DNA from: Coniella vitis
Taxonomy: Eukaryota; Ascomycota; Sordariomycetes; Diaporthales; Schizoparmaceae
NCBI GenBank assembly: GCA_011317545.1
Contig: WUJK01000003.1
Location: 2,728,001-2,792,000, forward strand
Length of the DNA stretch: 64,000 nucleotides
Direction: 5' to 3'
This document shows, piece after piece, positions 43,329 to 53,987 of this stretch; positions within the stretch are counted from its first letter, which is position 1; every line of letters starts with the position of its first letter. The position numbers and the translations under genes were made by a program. The notes under the pieces are model-generated. The model was not told the DNA's origin and searched no databases. It saw only the letters and a list, made by a program, of their open reading frames with translations.

Positions 43329-44063
43329 AGGTCTGGATTTACTGGAGCTAACTTCGCAAAGTACTGATTGAGAAGTTTGCCTTATATGATTATACGATGA
43401 AATTCGACAACAAATAGCATATCATACCATAGAGTCTATCTATATTAACGTATATGCTATTGTATAACAGAGAAACAGTCTCATCTCAGTGAATGGGTAC
43501 ACGGGGTGTATCTGAAATATGAGTCTAGCAGTGAATTCGCTCTCAAAATAAGTGTAATAATTGATGTTCTTGGGTTACATGATTCAAGACGTATCTCAGC
43601 ATACAGTCATACATCGAAACTTTAAGGTGCAAAATCTCGGTGATACTCGGTCACTTTTACTCCCATGCTTATGAAAACCTTTTGGGAAATCGACTTACTT
43701 CCGTTGCCTCATCTATGTGCTGTGCACTTCATGCATATTATCTGGTGCGAGGGAATAAGCTGTACCTTGACCATTTAACGCCTTGCGATGTGTGCTGTCC
43801 TGTCTCGTGCTTTTAAAAAAGGGGGGGGGAGGAGAAATTACCAAGAACCTCCGAAAACAAATCTGTGCTATGCCGAGTACTAGCAACCTGTCTAGGTTGG
43901 ATACATGCATGAAATTAGTCTTTGTCAAGCCAAACAAAACTGGTAGGCTGGTCATATGTAGAAATGCTGAACCTGCATTGCTCATGTCATAGAAAGGCTA
44001 AGACAAAAGCACGCAGCCACCAGAAATGCTTCGCTTGGTTGCGCAGATTGATCGAGTGGTCGC
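43329..44063. other. Convergent intergenic region
   Basis: A 735-nt A+T-rich stretch between the stop codons of the tail-anchored protein and the F-box protein. No supported ORF; a G run lies near 43821-43829. Confidence 0.6.
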
Positions 44064-46241
44064 TTAGAACCTCGCAATGGTGATTCGGTTCTGCATGTCC
44101 TGACCGACAAGCCAACGCTCGCCTCCATGTATGACGCCGGCGCCCATCAACTCGAACCACATATCTTCGTCGAGTAGGCTCTCTTGTTGTTCTTTGTCCT
44201 GCACAGCAGGATCGTGATCCTCGCATTGCCATAATTTGGAGTCACCGACCCGAGGAATCCGCTTCCTGCTTTGCATGTCACTTTGGAAATCGCCACTCAT
44301 GGTGTCGCTACCTGCTTGACCAAGCCGCAAGCGCAGATTGTCCTGTTGAGTGTTTGAGGTCCGAGCAGCACCTTGGATTCTATCGTTACGGTGCGTATTG
44401 ACCCAGTCAGCTTGACCCCTATGAGCAGACACACCATTGCCAGCAGTATCAGCCGAGGAAAGATCATCCGATGAGGCCGGCTGAGGCGGCTGCAGCGATG
44501 ACGACGAGCCGTCTCTATATCCGTCTGTTCCTCGTATGGCAAGCCAAGGACGGACGTGCACACTAAGCATTTCCAATAGGAAGCAACGGATGGCAACAAT
44601 GCGAATGCCAGCGGCAAAATCGGCAGCTTCGCAAATCGTGAGGTATGGAAATTCTTCGTGGCGCCAGCAGGGGGACCAGCCAGGCCAGCGATCGATTGAG
44701 GCACGGAGAGCAGTTTGGACTTGGTGAGCAAAGGTACCACCATGCTTGGCCGAGGATTTTGAGTAGCCATTCCAGACGTCAGGCGATGTGAAGGTTCCAT
44801 CAGAATGCTCCGTAGGAGTCGGAGTCAGAGACGACAGATCATCTCGCGAGCAGCAGGAGACATGTCTGTCGCTGCCCATGGCACCACACTGGTCAACCCA
44901 ACGTGGACCCTCAATCTTCAAAAGTTGCTCGCTATGCTCGGGCTCGCTATTCTCTTGCTCATCAGACCCGGAATAAAATTCGCGTTGCAGATCATATGGG
45001 ACCACGGGAATACCGGTGGTTCGTACAGAGTGAACACGGTCTTCTCGGTTCACATGGAATCCGTATGGAGTGGGGTGTTTCTCCTCAACAAAGTAGAGAT
45101 TGTGGGCATCAAAGGCTAAACGTGCGATCCGAGGGTATAGGCCTTGGCGTATCTTGTAAAAGGCCAAGTCGCCCTCTAGCATGCGGGAAATGAGCTTGGG
45201 CGGGGATGTGGACGATGAAATGTCGTATATCATTAATGATTCAGACTCGTGCTCGTTGTACAAGAGCTGTGTGGAGCTAGACAACCAGGTGTAGACAGCA
45301 TAGTGGGTGCGAGTGTGGGACGACAGGACTCGATCGTTGGAATTGAGCGGCAGATCGGCTGAGTACAGACGGAACTCAGTACGGGGAATAATGGCCCAGT
45401 CAAAGGAGGTTGACAGCTTTGGTTTTGGATTAGAGCGTACAACATCAAGAATTGACACAAAATGGGGACACTGGGCCCGACCGTCATAGTTGTCGAGATG
45501 CGGCGTGCTCTCACACCACTCAATGACCAGAACACGTTCAGCAAGGCGAACTTGTCGCACCACCCGGTCATTATCGTGAGGGAAGGGGATCTCGATGCGC
45601 TTTCCGGTGTGTAGGTCAAGAATACGCCATGGGTAGATGGATCGTCGCACTTCGTTTCCATTGTGGGTGTCGTCCAGACGACACTCGGCTTCGTCATTGG
45701 GGTGGATAGGATAGACAAGCAGTCCATCCTGCTGACCATAACACCAGCTTGTGTTCTTGAGGTCCTTATTGGGCACCGGTATCATACCACCCACACGACC
45801 CTGGGGATTTGCCCACAGATCCGCAGGGCAAAAGGAAGGGAGGGCTTCGCTGCCATCCTCCAAATGCTTCATGGAGGTGCCAATGAGTATCTTTTCCAGA
45901 CTGCGGGGCTTAGCAGAATGGAGATGATAGTATCGGCTGGCTACACTGGCGAATAGCTGACTGATTCTGTGACGATGCATGCCGTTGTCAATGCCATTTT
46001 GATTGTTGTCCGCATCAGCAGCAATGAGTTCAGTGGCGAAGTCGGGGCCACACGTTTCAAATAGTGTACGAAGCTCATAGCATCGAGGATAGTGCAGCTT
46101 GAGCAACTCCAGATTGACGTTGGAGTCCGTGAAAGTTTGATGCCACGTGCGGTTGACGCGTCGGCAGACGATGGCATCGCGGGGAGACATATGGCGTGAG
46201 ATGAGCACCAAGACCTCCAGTGGCAGAGTATCGATCTCCAT
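44064..46241 (-). CDS. F-box protein
   Basis: A single exon of 725 aa starting MEIDTLPLEVLVLISRHM. Residues 5-45 are an F-box (LPLEVLVLISRHMSPRDAI then CRRVNRTWHQTF), the segment that binds Skp1 in SCF ubiquitin ligases. The rest lacks an obvious LRR or WD40 repeat set, but several short segments (YPWRILDLHTGKRIEIPFP, VLVIEWCES, HYAVYTWLS) look like strands of a propeller-type fold often found in fungal F-box proteins. The region around 470-680 is Ser/Asp-rich and probably disordered. The substrate is unknown. It diverges from SHR3. Confidence 0.85.
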   Translation of the reverse strand: MEIDTLPLEVLVLISRHMSPRDAIVCRRVNRTWHQTFTDSNVNLELLKLHYPRCYELRTLFETCGPDFATELIAADADNNQNGIDNGMHRHRISQLFASVASRYYHLHSAKPRSLEKILIGTSMKHLEDGSEALPSFCPADLWANPQGRVGGMIPVPNKDLKNTSWCYGQQDGLLVYPIHPNDEAECRLDDTHNGNEVRRSIYPWRILDLHTGKRIEIPFPHDNDRVVRQVRLAERVLVIEWCESTPHLDNYDGRAQCPHFVSILDVVRSNPKPKLSTSFDWAIIPRTEFRLYSADLPLNSNDRVLSSHTRTHYAVYTWLSSSTQLLYNEHESESLMIYDISSSTSPPKLISRMLEGDLAFYKIRQGLYPRIARLAFDAHNLYFVEEKHPTPYGFHVNREDRVHSVRTTGIPVVPYDLQREFYSGSDEQENSEPEHSEQLLKIEGPRWVDQCGAMGSDRHVSCCSRDDLSSLTPTPTEHSDGTFTSPDVWNGYSKSSAKHGGTFAHQVQTALRASIDRWPGWSPCWRHEEFPYLTICEAADFAAGIRIVAIRCFLLEMLSVHVRPWLAIRGTDGYRDGSSSSLQPPQPASSDDLSSADTAGNGVSAHRGQADWVNTHRNDRIQGAARTSNTQQDNLRLRLGQAGSDTMSGDFQSDMQSRKRIPRVGDSKLWQCEDHDPAVQDKEQQESLLDEDMWFELMGAGVIHGGERWLVGQDMQNRITIARF

Positions 46242-46990
46242 AATGTATTATCTAGCTGCCAAGATGGTTCTTGGTTGTATCAGCAGGCCTGAGATGCAGT
46301 TGGAGGTAACCGAGACCCACCACGCTGCATCTGATAGGAGCCGTCAGGATATATCGAAGGAAGCTTGGGATGGCGAGGGAGAGGGGAGCGGCGAAGGCGA
46401 CGAGGAGAATGACGGTTGCCTCATTGGGTCCTCCTAGTCAGTCAAGCAGACAGACGGATAGGAAACTGATGTGTTTTGGATGACTTTGACAGAGAATGTT
46501 GAGCCAAAGGTGTTCGGTCGCTCCATCGCAATACATTTGACTTGCTGGATGAGAAGCAAGAAGGAGTGGTGGTGGTAGTGGTGGAAAGTTGAGGGCTTGT
46601 GTAAGTGGGCGGACGATGTTGGTTGTTGTTCAAGGACCCCGGCTAGCGGGCGGTTCTTTCCCAGTTGTAAGTGTGCAGGTATCCTGGTACCTCCAGAATC
46701 CTGGGGCCTTTGGCGGAGAACTGGGAGCCCGCAGTCAGCACTGTCCTCATTGGCTTAGCGGGCACCTTTAGGGGTCTTTGTTAGCTAAGCATCTTATCGC
46801 AGCACTATCGACTGCGCTATCACCGCACCGGCATCATCTTGCATCTTCCCATCCTCTGCTCTGTTTTGCTTCTGTTATTTGCCGCAATTGTCAACTTCTT
46901 TTCACTACAAATACTCTCATTGTCGGGCCAGCCCGCTCCAACCATCACCATCTGCCAGCCTGCCAATATCGGCCTCACTGAACCGCGACC
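46242..46990. other. Divergent promoter region, F-box gene (-) and SHR3 (+)
   Basis: A 749-nt region separates the start codons. No ORF is supported; the right part is C+T-rich before the SHR3 start. Confidence 0.6.
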
Positions 46991-47787
46991 ATGTCTGGCC
47001 TGTTGCCCAAGATGGATCACACCAAGACGGTGCGCTCCAAGGACTATCGCGGCTCGAGCTCCTTTGCGACGCTGCTTATAGTCGGTCGTAAGTCATATTC
47101 CACCGTCCCCCAGGCTCATCATCTCTTTCCCTCCCCCTCGGTTTTTATCCTGATGTGCGACATTGGAATTGCTAACCTCAACTCTCTCTGCGCACCCCGC
47201 CGCGCGAAACAGCCGTATGTTTCTTCCTAGGCATCATTTTTGCCCAGTTTCCCTACGACTACCCCCTCCTGTGGACCTCCGCGCCCGTCGAGCCCTCCTT
47301 CTTCGACCAGCTCGAAGCCCACCTCAAGTTCCTGCATCACTCTCCGCCCTTGATTGCGCGTCTTCTGCACATCATGGTTGCCGTCGGCTTCCTCGGCTTC
47401 TTCATTAAGCTTTTCAAGCCCTCAGAGAGCAACATGCTCTTTGACGGCGCCTCGCTTATCATGTACCTTATTGGCGTCGGTATCTATGTCGCAAACATTG
47501 TGCAGGGTCTGCGCGCCATCTCGAGCGGCATCTGGGATACCGAGGCTTTCACACGGCGCCACGAGGGACCCATCACGGGAGAGGTCATTCTTGGTCGCGA
47601 CGATAGCCTCAAAGTGCTTGCAGCGAGTAACACCATTTTGGCGCTTGTGCTCGTCGGTGTGCTTGTGCTGCAGGGCGGGCAGTGGTATGCCGAGCGCAAG
47701 GAGCTGGATGACTATGAGCTTATTGAGAAGAAGCAAGAGGAGCAGCAGCCGCCTGCCAAGACTACCTCGGCTAAGAAGAAGCAGTAG
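46991..47787 (+). CDS. SHR3: ER membrane chaperone Shr3 for amino-acid permeases
   Basis: Exons 46991-47087 and 47213-47787 (intron 125 nt, phase 1, GTAAGT donor, ACAG acceptor) give 223 aa; yeast Shr3 has 210. Four hydrophobic segments are visible, beginning with SFATLLIVG into CFFLGIIFAQFPYDYPLLW. The rest has LLHIMVAVGFLGFFIKLF, SLIMYLIGVGIYVANIV and NTILALVLVGVLVLQ, followed by a charged, Lys-rich cytosolic tail ending KKKQ. Shr3 helps amino-acid permeases fold in the ER and load into COPII vesicles. The FAQFPYDYPLLW segment and the size fit the family very well. Confidence 0.93.
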
Positions 47788-49091
47788 TGTAGGGTGTGTG
47801 GCTGTGGGGATTTAGTACCGGGGAGTCTGACTTTTGCATGAATTCTCACACAAAGTCTGCGTCGTCAACTGTTGGTTGTATTTTGTGTTGGGTCAGATTC
47901 ACGGGGTTGTCTGGGTTGTTGTGTGTATGTAGAGTACACTGGGACGTTCAAAGCATGTCGATAAAGGCAAAAAGGCGGTGGAAAAATTCAATTGTCATTT
48001 ATTTGCATTTGATTCTAGCAATATGCTCAATGGAACTGCGTATAATTGGTTTCCTCTTTGTTGATTGGACTGTAGATAGAAGAGTTGGCCGGTCATTATC
48101 ACGCCTAGTATACTGCGCATTAAGACTGATAATCACAAAACTCAAGTGTGTAAACAGACATCATATCATCAATACATCACAAGAATGGCACACATTCAAC
48201 GTCCACACAATACAACTTTCCAAAACCCAACTAGCTACTTAACGGCTCATCAAGGGCCACATACTCCTTCCGCAGAGTGACTGTGTATACGCGTGTGTAA
48301 CATTCAAGAGGGGAGTTGAAGCCATGCTATTATTCCTTGATAAGTTGCAATACACCATACATAGGACAACGAAATCTTCAAAACACCAAATCACTTTGAA
48401 AGCACATAAAGACACAAGTAGTAAGAGCAATAAATAATATTCATCATCCATCAATTGGTATTTCCTAGTCATTGTCAAGTTTCTCATGTTTGCGTCTTGC
48501 GAGCGAGGATTTGTCTTTCTTTCTGTCTTTTTCTTCCCCGTTTCTCTTTTTCTTTTGTTTTTAAAACAGCAAAATTTCATCGTGAGAAGTAGAGAAAGTA
48601 GAAAAGGGGAAAAAAAAAAAAAAAAAAAAAAAAAGACTTCAACGTGAGCGAGAAGTGGGTATAGAATGCCGGCTTCTTTTTGCACATCCGGAAGCTCTCC
48701 CCCCGTCTTCACTTAGGAAAGGGTAGACGGTGGTGAAGAAAATAACTAAGAAGAGGGAAAAAAGGAAGATAGGTATCATCGGTATCAAGTCGTATCAAAC
48801 TGTGTCGTATAGAAATAAAATAGGAAAAAAAAGGGAAGAACCAAAAAATCAAAAGCAAGAATAGGAGGAAGCGAAGAGAAAAAGAGATCAAGATTAACAT
48901 TGAGATCGAGAGATAGAGAAAGAGAGGGAGAGAAGAAAGAAAATGAAGTAACAGAAATGTAGCGACAGGAACGTAAAATGTGGAATGAGAGACAGACGAG
49001 ATGCAAAAGGCGCCGAGACAAAATGCAAATATACCGCCCCGGGTTCGGAAAGAAAACAAGCAGATGATAAGGATCAAGAATGTGCGTTACC
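47788..49091. other. Convergent intergenic region, SHR3 and SAM-PH gene 3' ends
   Basis: A 1.3 kb A+T-rich region with a 25-nt A run at 48610-48634 and a long purine-rich stretch from about 48715 to 49080. ORFs on the minus strand here are Phe/Leu/Ser-rich translations of those tracts and are not genes. Confidence 0.6.
48610..48634. repeat. Poly(A) tract, 25 nt
   Basis: An uninterrupted A run on the plus strand in a convergent intergenic region. Confidence 0.9.
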
Positions 49092-52086
49092 CTAGATCAT
49101 ATTGCCATTGACACTGACCTCAAATCCCTCACCCTTCTGGCGCATCGCTTTGGCCAGCATCAACTCACGCATCCAGTCGATCCGCTCATCGCGGCTGCGC
49201 ACTGCAAAATGGTGTGTCTTTCCCGTGCCATTCGATGCACCAGGCGGTGGCGGCAGCGATACATCATCAAGGCTACCGTTACGACGATGGAGGCGGTGTT
49301 GCGGTGGATGCTGCACCGCTCCCCCAGCACCAGCGCCATCCTCGCCCGACGGCGAGGTCTCGCGTCTCTTCAGCTTGGACCCCTTGAGCATATCGGACTG
49401 CGGAATCAGCTGGAAACTGAACGCGGCGATATCCTCCTTGGTCATGCCCTTGTCTTTGCGGATATTCATGGCCTTGAGCGCCGCGTTGAGCTTGCTCGTC
49501 GAGGCAAGCCCCGCACAGGCAATTGCATAGTCGTCGATATCAATGTACTCGAGCGTGCGATCGACCTCGCGCCGGTCCTTGTGCATCTCCATGCGTGTGC
49601 CCTTGAGCGTCACGTACTGCTCGTGCCACTCGTGCCGCAGCATGCGCGTCTTACGCTTCTTCATGTACCCTTGGTACTGGTACCCGTCCAGGTCCTTGGG
49701 ATTGCCGGCGAGCGCGGATGGGTTGCCCATCATGCTGCTGATGGCCGAGGCCGAGCCAGTGCTGCTGCTTGGCGTGTGCTGCTTGCTGCTATTTGCGCTG
49801 CTCGTTCCGCTAAGGCCGCCGCTGCTGCTACCACCACCACTGCTGCTGCTGCTGCTGCTGCTGCTGTGATTGTGGCTAAAGTAGGAAGAGGGCTCTTTGG
49901 GAATGGGTGCAATGGCTGTCTCAAACTGGCGACCGGTAGCGGGAGGGGACCAGGGCCACTGGACGCGGGGAGGAGCCTGCAGTGGGCGTGTCTGCTTGGC
50001 GCGTGGAGATGTCACGCTTGTCTCGATCGGCGAGGGCACCATGCGCTGCTGTGTCTGCATGGGAGCAGGTGCAGCCGACTCGATGGAAGGAGTAGCTCTG
50101 TTCTCATCCACGGGAGGCATGGCCATGAAAGAGGGCCTGCGGAAGGTGGAGCGTGACAGAGAGCGCGGCGGCGGATTGGTGGCTGTGTGGTAGTTCATTT
50201 CCGGAGGCACAGACTGGGAGACATCGCGAGCAACGGGCGCCATGGAGTAGTGTGCCGTGACAGGCACGTCCATTTCCGAGCAGGGGGTGCCGAGACGGTA
50301 GACGCCAACGGGGGTCTGGGAACGCGAATCCGACTTCGGGGAAGGCGTCCGCTGAGAGGGTGTGTACCGTTGCTGTGCGGAGAACGAGGGCTGCGAGGGG
50401 CCAAAAGTATGCGCAGAGGGCGGATACGCGGATCCGGGGCAGGCCGAGCCCGGGCAGGCTGAACCCGGCCCCTCTTCGAACGAGCGGGTGGCCTGGATTG
50501 GGATGGAGAGCTTGGAAAGGGCCTTGAGGCCGCTGTGAGGCGCGGCCCGCCTAGGCGAGAGCATCTGGAAGGGTGGGGTGGGGGGCACGTCCTCGCTCGT
50601 GGTGGTGGCCATTTGATGCTGCAGCTCGAGGAACTGCTGGATATTGTCCTTTTGCTCGCGCGCCTGGGCGGCGTTTCTCATGGTTGCCTGCTGCAGATAC
50701 TGCAACGGAGGCAGCCCTTCAGTGCCGAGAATGTCAGACGAGGCCACGACCGAGGGTACCGCGTCGGAAACAGGGCGAAAGACGACTTCATCCTCGGGCT
50801 TGATGGCTCGAGCAGTGGCTGGGTTCCCCGGGTCGCCAGCAATCATGACAACGCCGCCGCCATCCAGGTTGAGAAAGGGGTGGTCATTCTTGAAGGCCTC
50901 GATCATGCGCTGCTGCTTCTTCCACTTGCGACACTTGTCGCCCTTGGAGCAATGGTGTGGCTTGGGCATGACCTGCTCAATACCCACAATCGAGACGGAC
51001 TCGCCGGGCCGGATCGTGTCTTCGTTTTGCTGCCTCCGCCGGCGGCTGCTCTGGCTGCGCTTGGGGTCCCCGCCCGTCTCCTTGCGTTCCTGCCTCTTCT
51101 GCTCCCGCTTCACCTCTCTGCTGGGCTCGTCCTCGATGGGTGTCTCTGGATCTGGGGATGCGGCTCGGATATCCTTTATCTTGGCAACCTCGTTCCAGAT
51201 CTTGGTGCGTACACCAAAGGAGGCGATGCCCAGCTCTTTCAGATCCTCAAACTTGAGCGTGATGAGAATTGCCCCGTTGATGTCGTTTTCGATGAATTTT
51301 TCAGCAAACTGAAGCTCAACGCCAGCATCGAGCATCCATTGCGCCACCTCTTCCGGCTCCCAGTCGGCCAGGTTGGTCGTGTCCAGCTTGGCATTCGTAA
51401 ACATGACCGGCGCGTTGTAGATGGCCGTGCGGGGGGTCTGCAAATCCAAATCTAGCGAAATTGGTAGTTGAAACTCGGCTCCATAATCGGGCGCCTTGGG
51501 CGTGATGGGTGACAGCGACAGTACATTCTGGTATTCCAGCGAGTTTGTCGAGCTGATGGAACTGCGGAACAAATGAGGGCCCCGCGGGCCAAGGATCGGC
51601 TTGATTGGATCCGGGCCCATTTCGAAACGCGCAAGAGAGCGCTGCTCTGGTGTGCGCGCTTCATCGTACGTTGAGAGTGTTGTCATACTTGGTCGGCCAG
51701 ACTAGACATGGCACGGTTAGTACGTGAACATGGCATGGTCGGATTGAAGTCGTTGCAAACATGCTTGACTTGACAGCAGAACACACCGGGTTGGACCACC
51801 CCGCCGCCAAAGTGCACACTCAATCGGGCAGTCTGGAGAGACAAGACCCAGGGTAAACAGATTGTATCGCACTTACAGAATCCATACTTTGGCGCCGTGA
51901 ACTTCCCGTGTCCTCCATCTCACTGAGAATGTCGTCATCATCCCAATCCGTCTCCATGAACTCGGTGTGGACCGAGTCGGGTCTTGGAGGCGTAACACTC
52001 TTGAGCGAAAAGAATGTTTCGCCAAAGCGCGGCTTTTGCACCATTTCTCGATGCGGCCTCTCGGCCATCGCGTGCTGCCCCAGCAT
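49092..52086 (-). CDS. SAM and PH domain protein, Boi-like without SH3
   Basis: Exons 52086-51877 and 51701-49092 (intron 175 nt, phase 0, GTAAGT donor, GTCTAG acceptor) give 939 aa. A SAM domain is at about 182-247 (WEPEEVAQWMLDAGVELQF through GVRTKIWNEV). A PH domain is at about 744-930 (YQGYMKKRKTRMLRHEWHEQ, closing with HHFAVRSRDERIDWMRELM), with long loops inserted. Between them is a Ser/Pro-rich linker with a GSACP tandem repeat and Ser and Gly runs encoded by CTG/CAG-type repeats. SAM plus PH with a Pro-rich linker is the layout of yeast Boi1/Boi2, which act in polarised growth and exocytosis, but no SH3 domain is visible here. The protein probably sits at the plasma membrane through its PH domain. 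The first exon is short and starts MLGQHAMAERPH. Confidence 0.87.
49840..49867. repeat. CTG trinucleotide repeat in the SAM-PH coding sequence
   Basis: About nine CTG units on the plus strand, read as Ser codons (AGC) on the coding minus strand. Confidence 0.9.
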
Positions 52087-53987
52087 GGTTTCCTTGGAGT
52101 AAAGATGAATGTAAGCATACAGAGCTCCGTCTTCATGTACATTGCTGTTGTTCGGTGCAGAGCTTACCAGTTTGTGTCACCGCGGCCCGAGCGGATGCCG
52201 ATGGGATCTTCAGGAATTATTGAGATAGTGTCCGATAAGCGTATACAAAGCCGGCGCCAGTGATGGGGGTTTCCCTCGCCCTCGAGAAACTGTGTTTGCC
52301 GTGGCAGTAAACAATGCCCCTTTTTGTTTCGGTTCAGACAATGCCTATATGCTGCCACAAAGCACGGAGGCAGTACAATGAAACAAAAGATGCCCGTGTA
52401 TGCTCATGTAATCCGAGCAAGCTGCAAAAACGAGGAAAACTCAGTCAAGAGGATGCTCGATCGGGGCAGTGGGCGCCTACAGAAGGTTATGTATGGCAGA
52501 GACTAGAACCAACACCGCTGTTTGTTGTGCCGGTGATCAGAAGCAAGCCCAGACCCAGACCACTCTACACAGTAGATGGGTGGAAGAAGAAAACCAATGA
52601 CAGAGGGGTAGTATATGGAGCTTTCGCAGCACCAGCACCAGCACCAGCACCTGCATGTCAAGCGTCGGTCACAAAAAGTGTGAGTGATAGTGGGTAGAAG
52701 CCTCCGCGTTGCGACCCGATGGAGGTTGCAGTGGGGTCGCTTGTCCCTGGGAATGCTTGGGCTTGGGCGAATCCGTTGGTGATAGAGAAGGGCAGCACGC
52801 GTGGCGCTGCGCCCAGTCGGTGGGCGGCCCAGGACGGTTGGAGCGAATGGCTTCGGCGACAGGCCGGGCAGGCCGTCTCATAGCACAACCAGTCTCTGGC
52901 AGGCCTGGCAAAGCGCCCCGCAGACGGTCCTGGACTCTGTATGGCGCACATGTGGTGTCTTGGGTGTGCCTGTGTGCCTGTGTGTGTGCGTGCGTGCGTG
53001 CGTGCCGTGCCTGTGGTGCGTCTCTGCGTCTGGCCCGCAATGCAAATATCGTGGTGCGTTTGCCGGGCAATTTTTAGCACTGCTCATGGGCCGTTGACAA
53101 GGCCTCGCTTCCGCACAGCGGCAAGCAGTGCCAGAGTGCCAGCTTCACCGGCTGGTTGGCTGCAGCTGGACATCCGGGAGCTCAGAAGATGGGGTGTGAG
53201 CTGCAGGACGGTCTTGCAGAAAAGGTGCCTGTTCAGCCCGTGATTGGCGCAGCGATTCACGACCGCAGCCGCCCTGATTGGCTGTGCTCAAGCGCCGGCC
53301 TTGAACAAGGATCCACCCAGGCAAGCCCGCAACGACCGGGAACAAGGGCATTAGACTTTGTGCCAGGGTCCCAGGGAGCCCAGGCAATACTATGTACAGG
53401 CAGCCCAAGATGGAGCAAATGTGTGAATGCGACGTTGAAGAAGCATGCACAGTGACTTGCAACCAGACAGCCAGCCAGGGTGCCCGTTATGCATCCTTTT
53501 CACTATCACTCTGCGGTGCATGAAATCCTTGGTTCGTCTGTGTGTGTGTGCTCTGGGCCAAGGCCCGGCCTGCTCGGTGATCGCTTCGTTGAGAGGAAGG
53601 GGGAAAAAAGGAAAAGGAAAAGAAGCTCTTTGCACATAGACGCTGCCGAGTATCCTCTCAACCTGCTATGGTCCGCTACCGTGGCGCAAGCGCGTTAGCT
53701 ATGGCGTCTGTCGACATATCAAAGAGCGCGCCACGAAATGGGCACCGAACGAGGAGGTCAGCTACGACGTACATGGCATAGTACACCAAATCGTACTCTA
53801 CATACTTTGTGCATACGGGGCACAGACTATTTGCATGTGTTGCCCCTCATCTTGTGCTTCCTGAACTTGCATAGGTCGCAAGCACACACAACGGCGGGTG
53901 AGTCGCAACGATTCCAGTTCCGTACATGGTACATGACGAAGGCCAGGAAGAGCAACAGGAAACGGCCGATGACCCTCTATCATCTAC

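Noticed and set aside
48709..49077. Phe/Leu/Ser-rich minus-strand ORF resembling a membrane protein
   Set aside because: It is a translation of a purine-rich tract in an A+T-rich convergent region; the hydrophobicity follows from the base composition.
49080..51455. Long plus-strand ORFs (358 and 306 codons)
   Set aside because: They are antisense to the SAM-PH gene, whose SAM and PH domains are clear; the ORFs have no domain and arise from the codon bias of the opposite strand.
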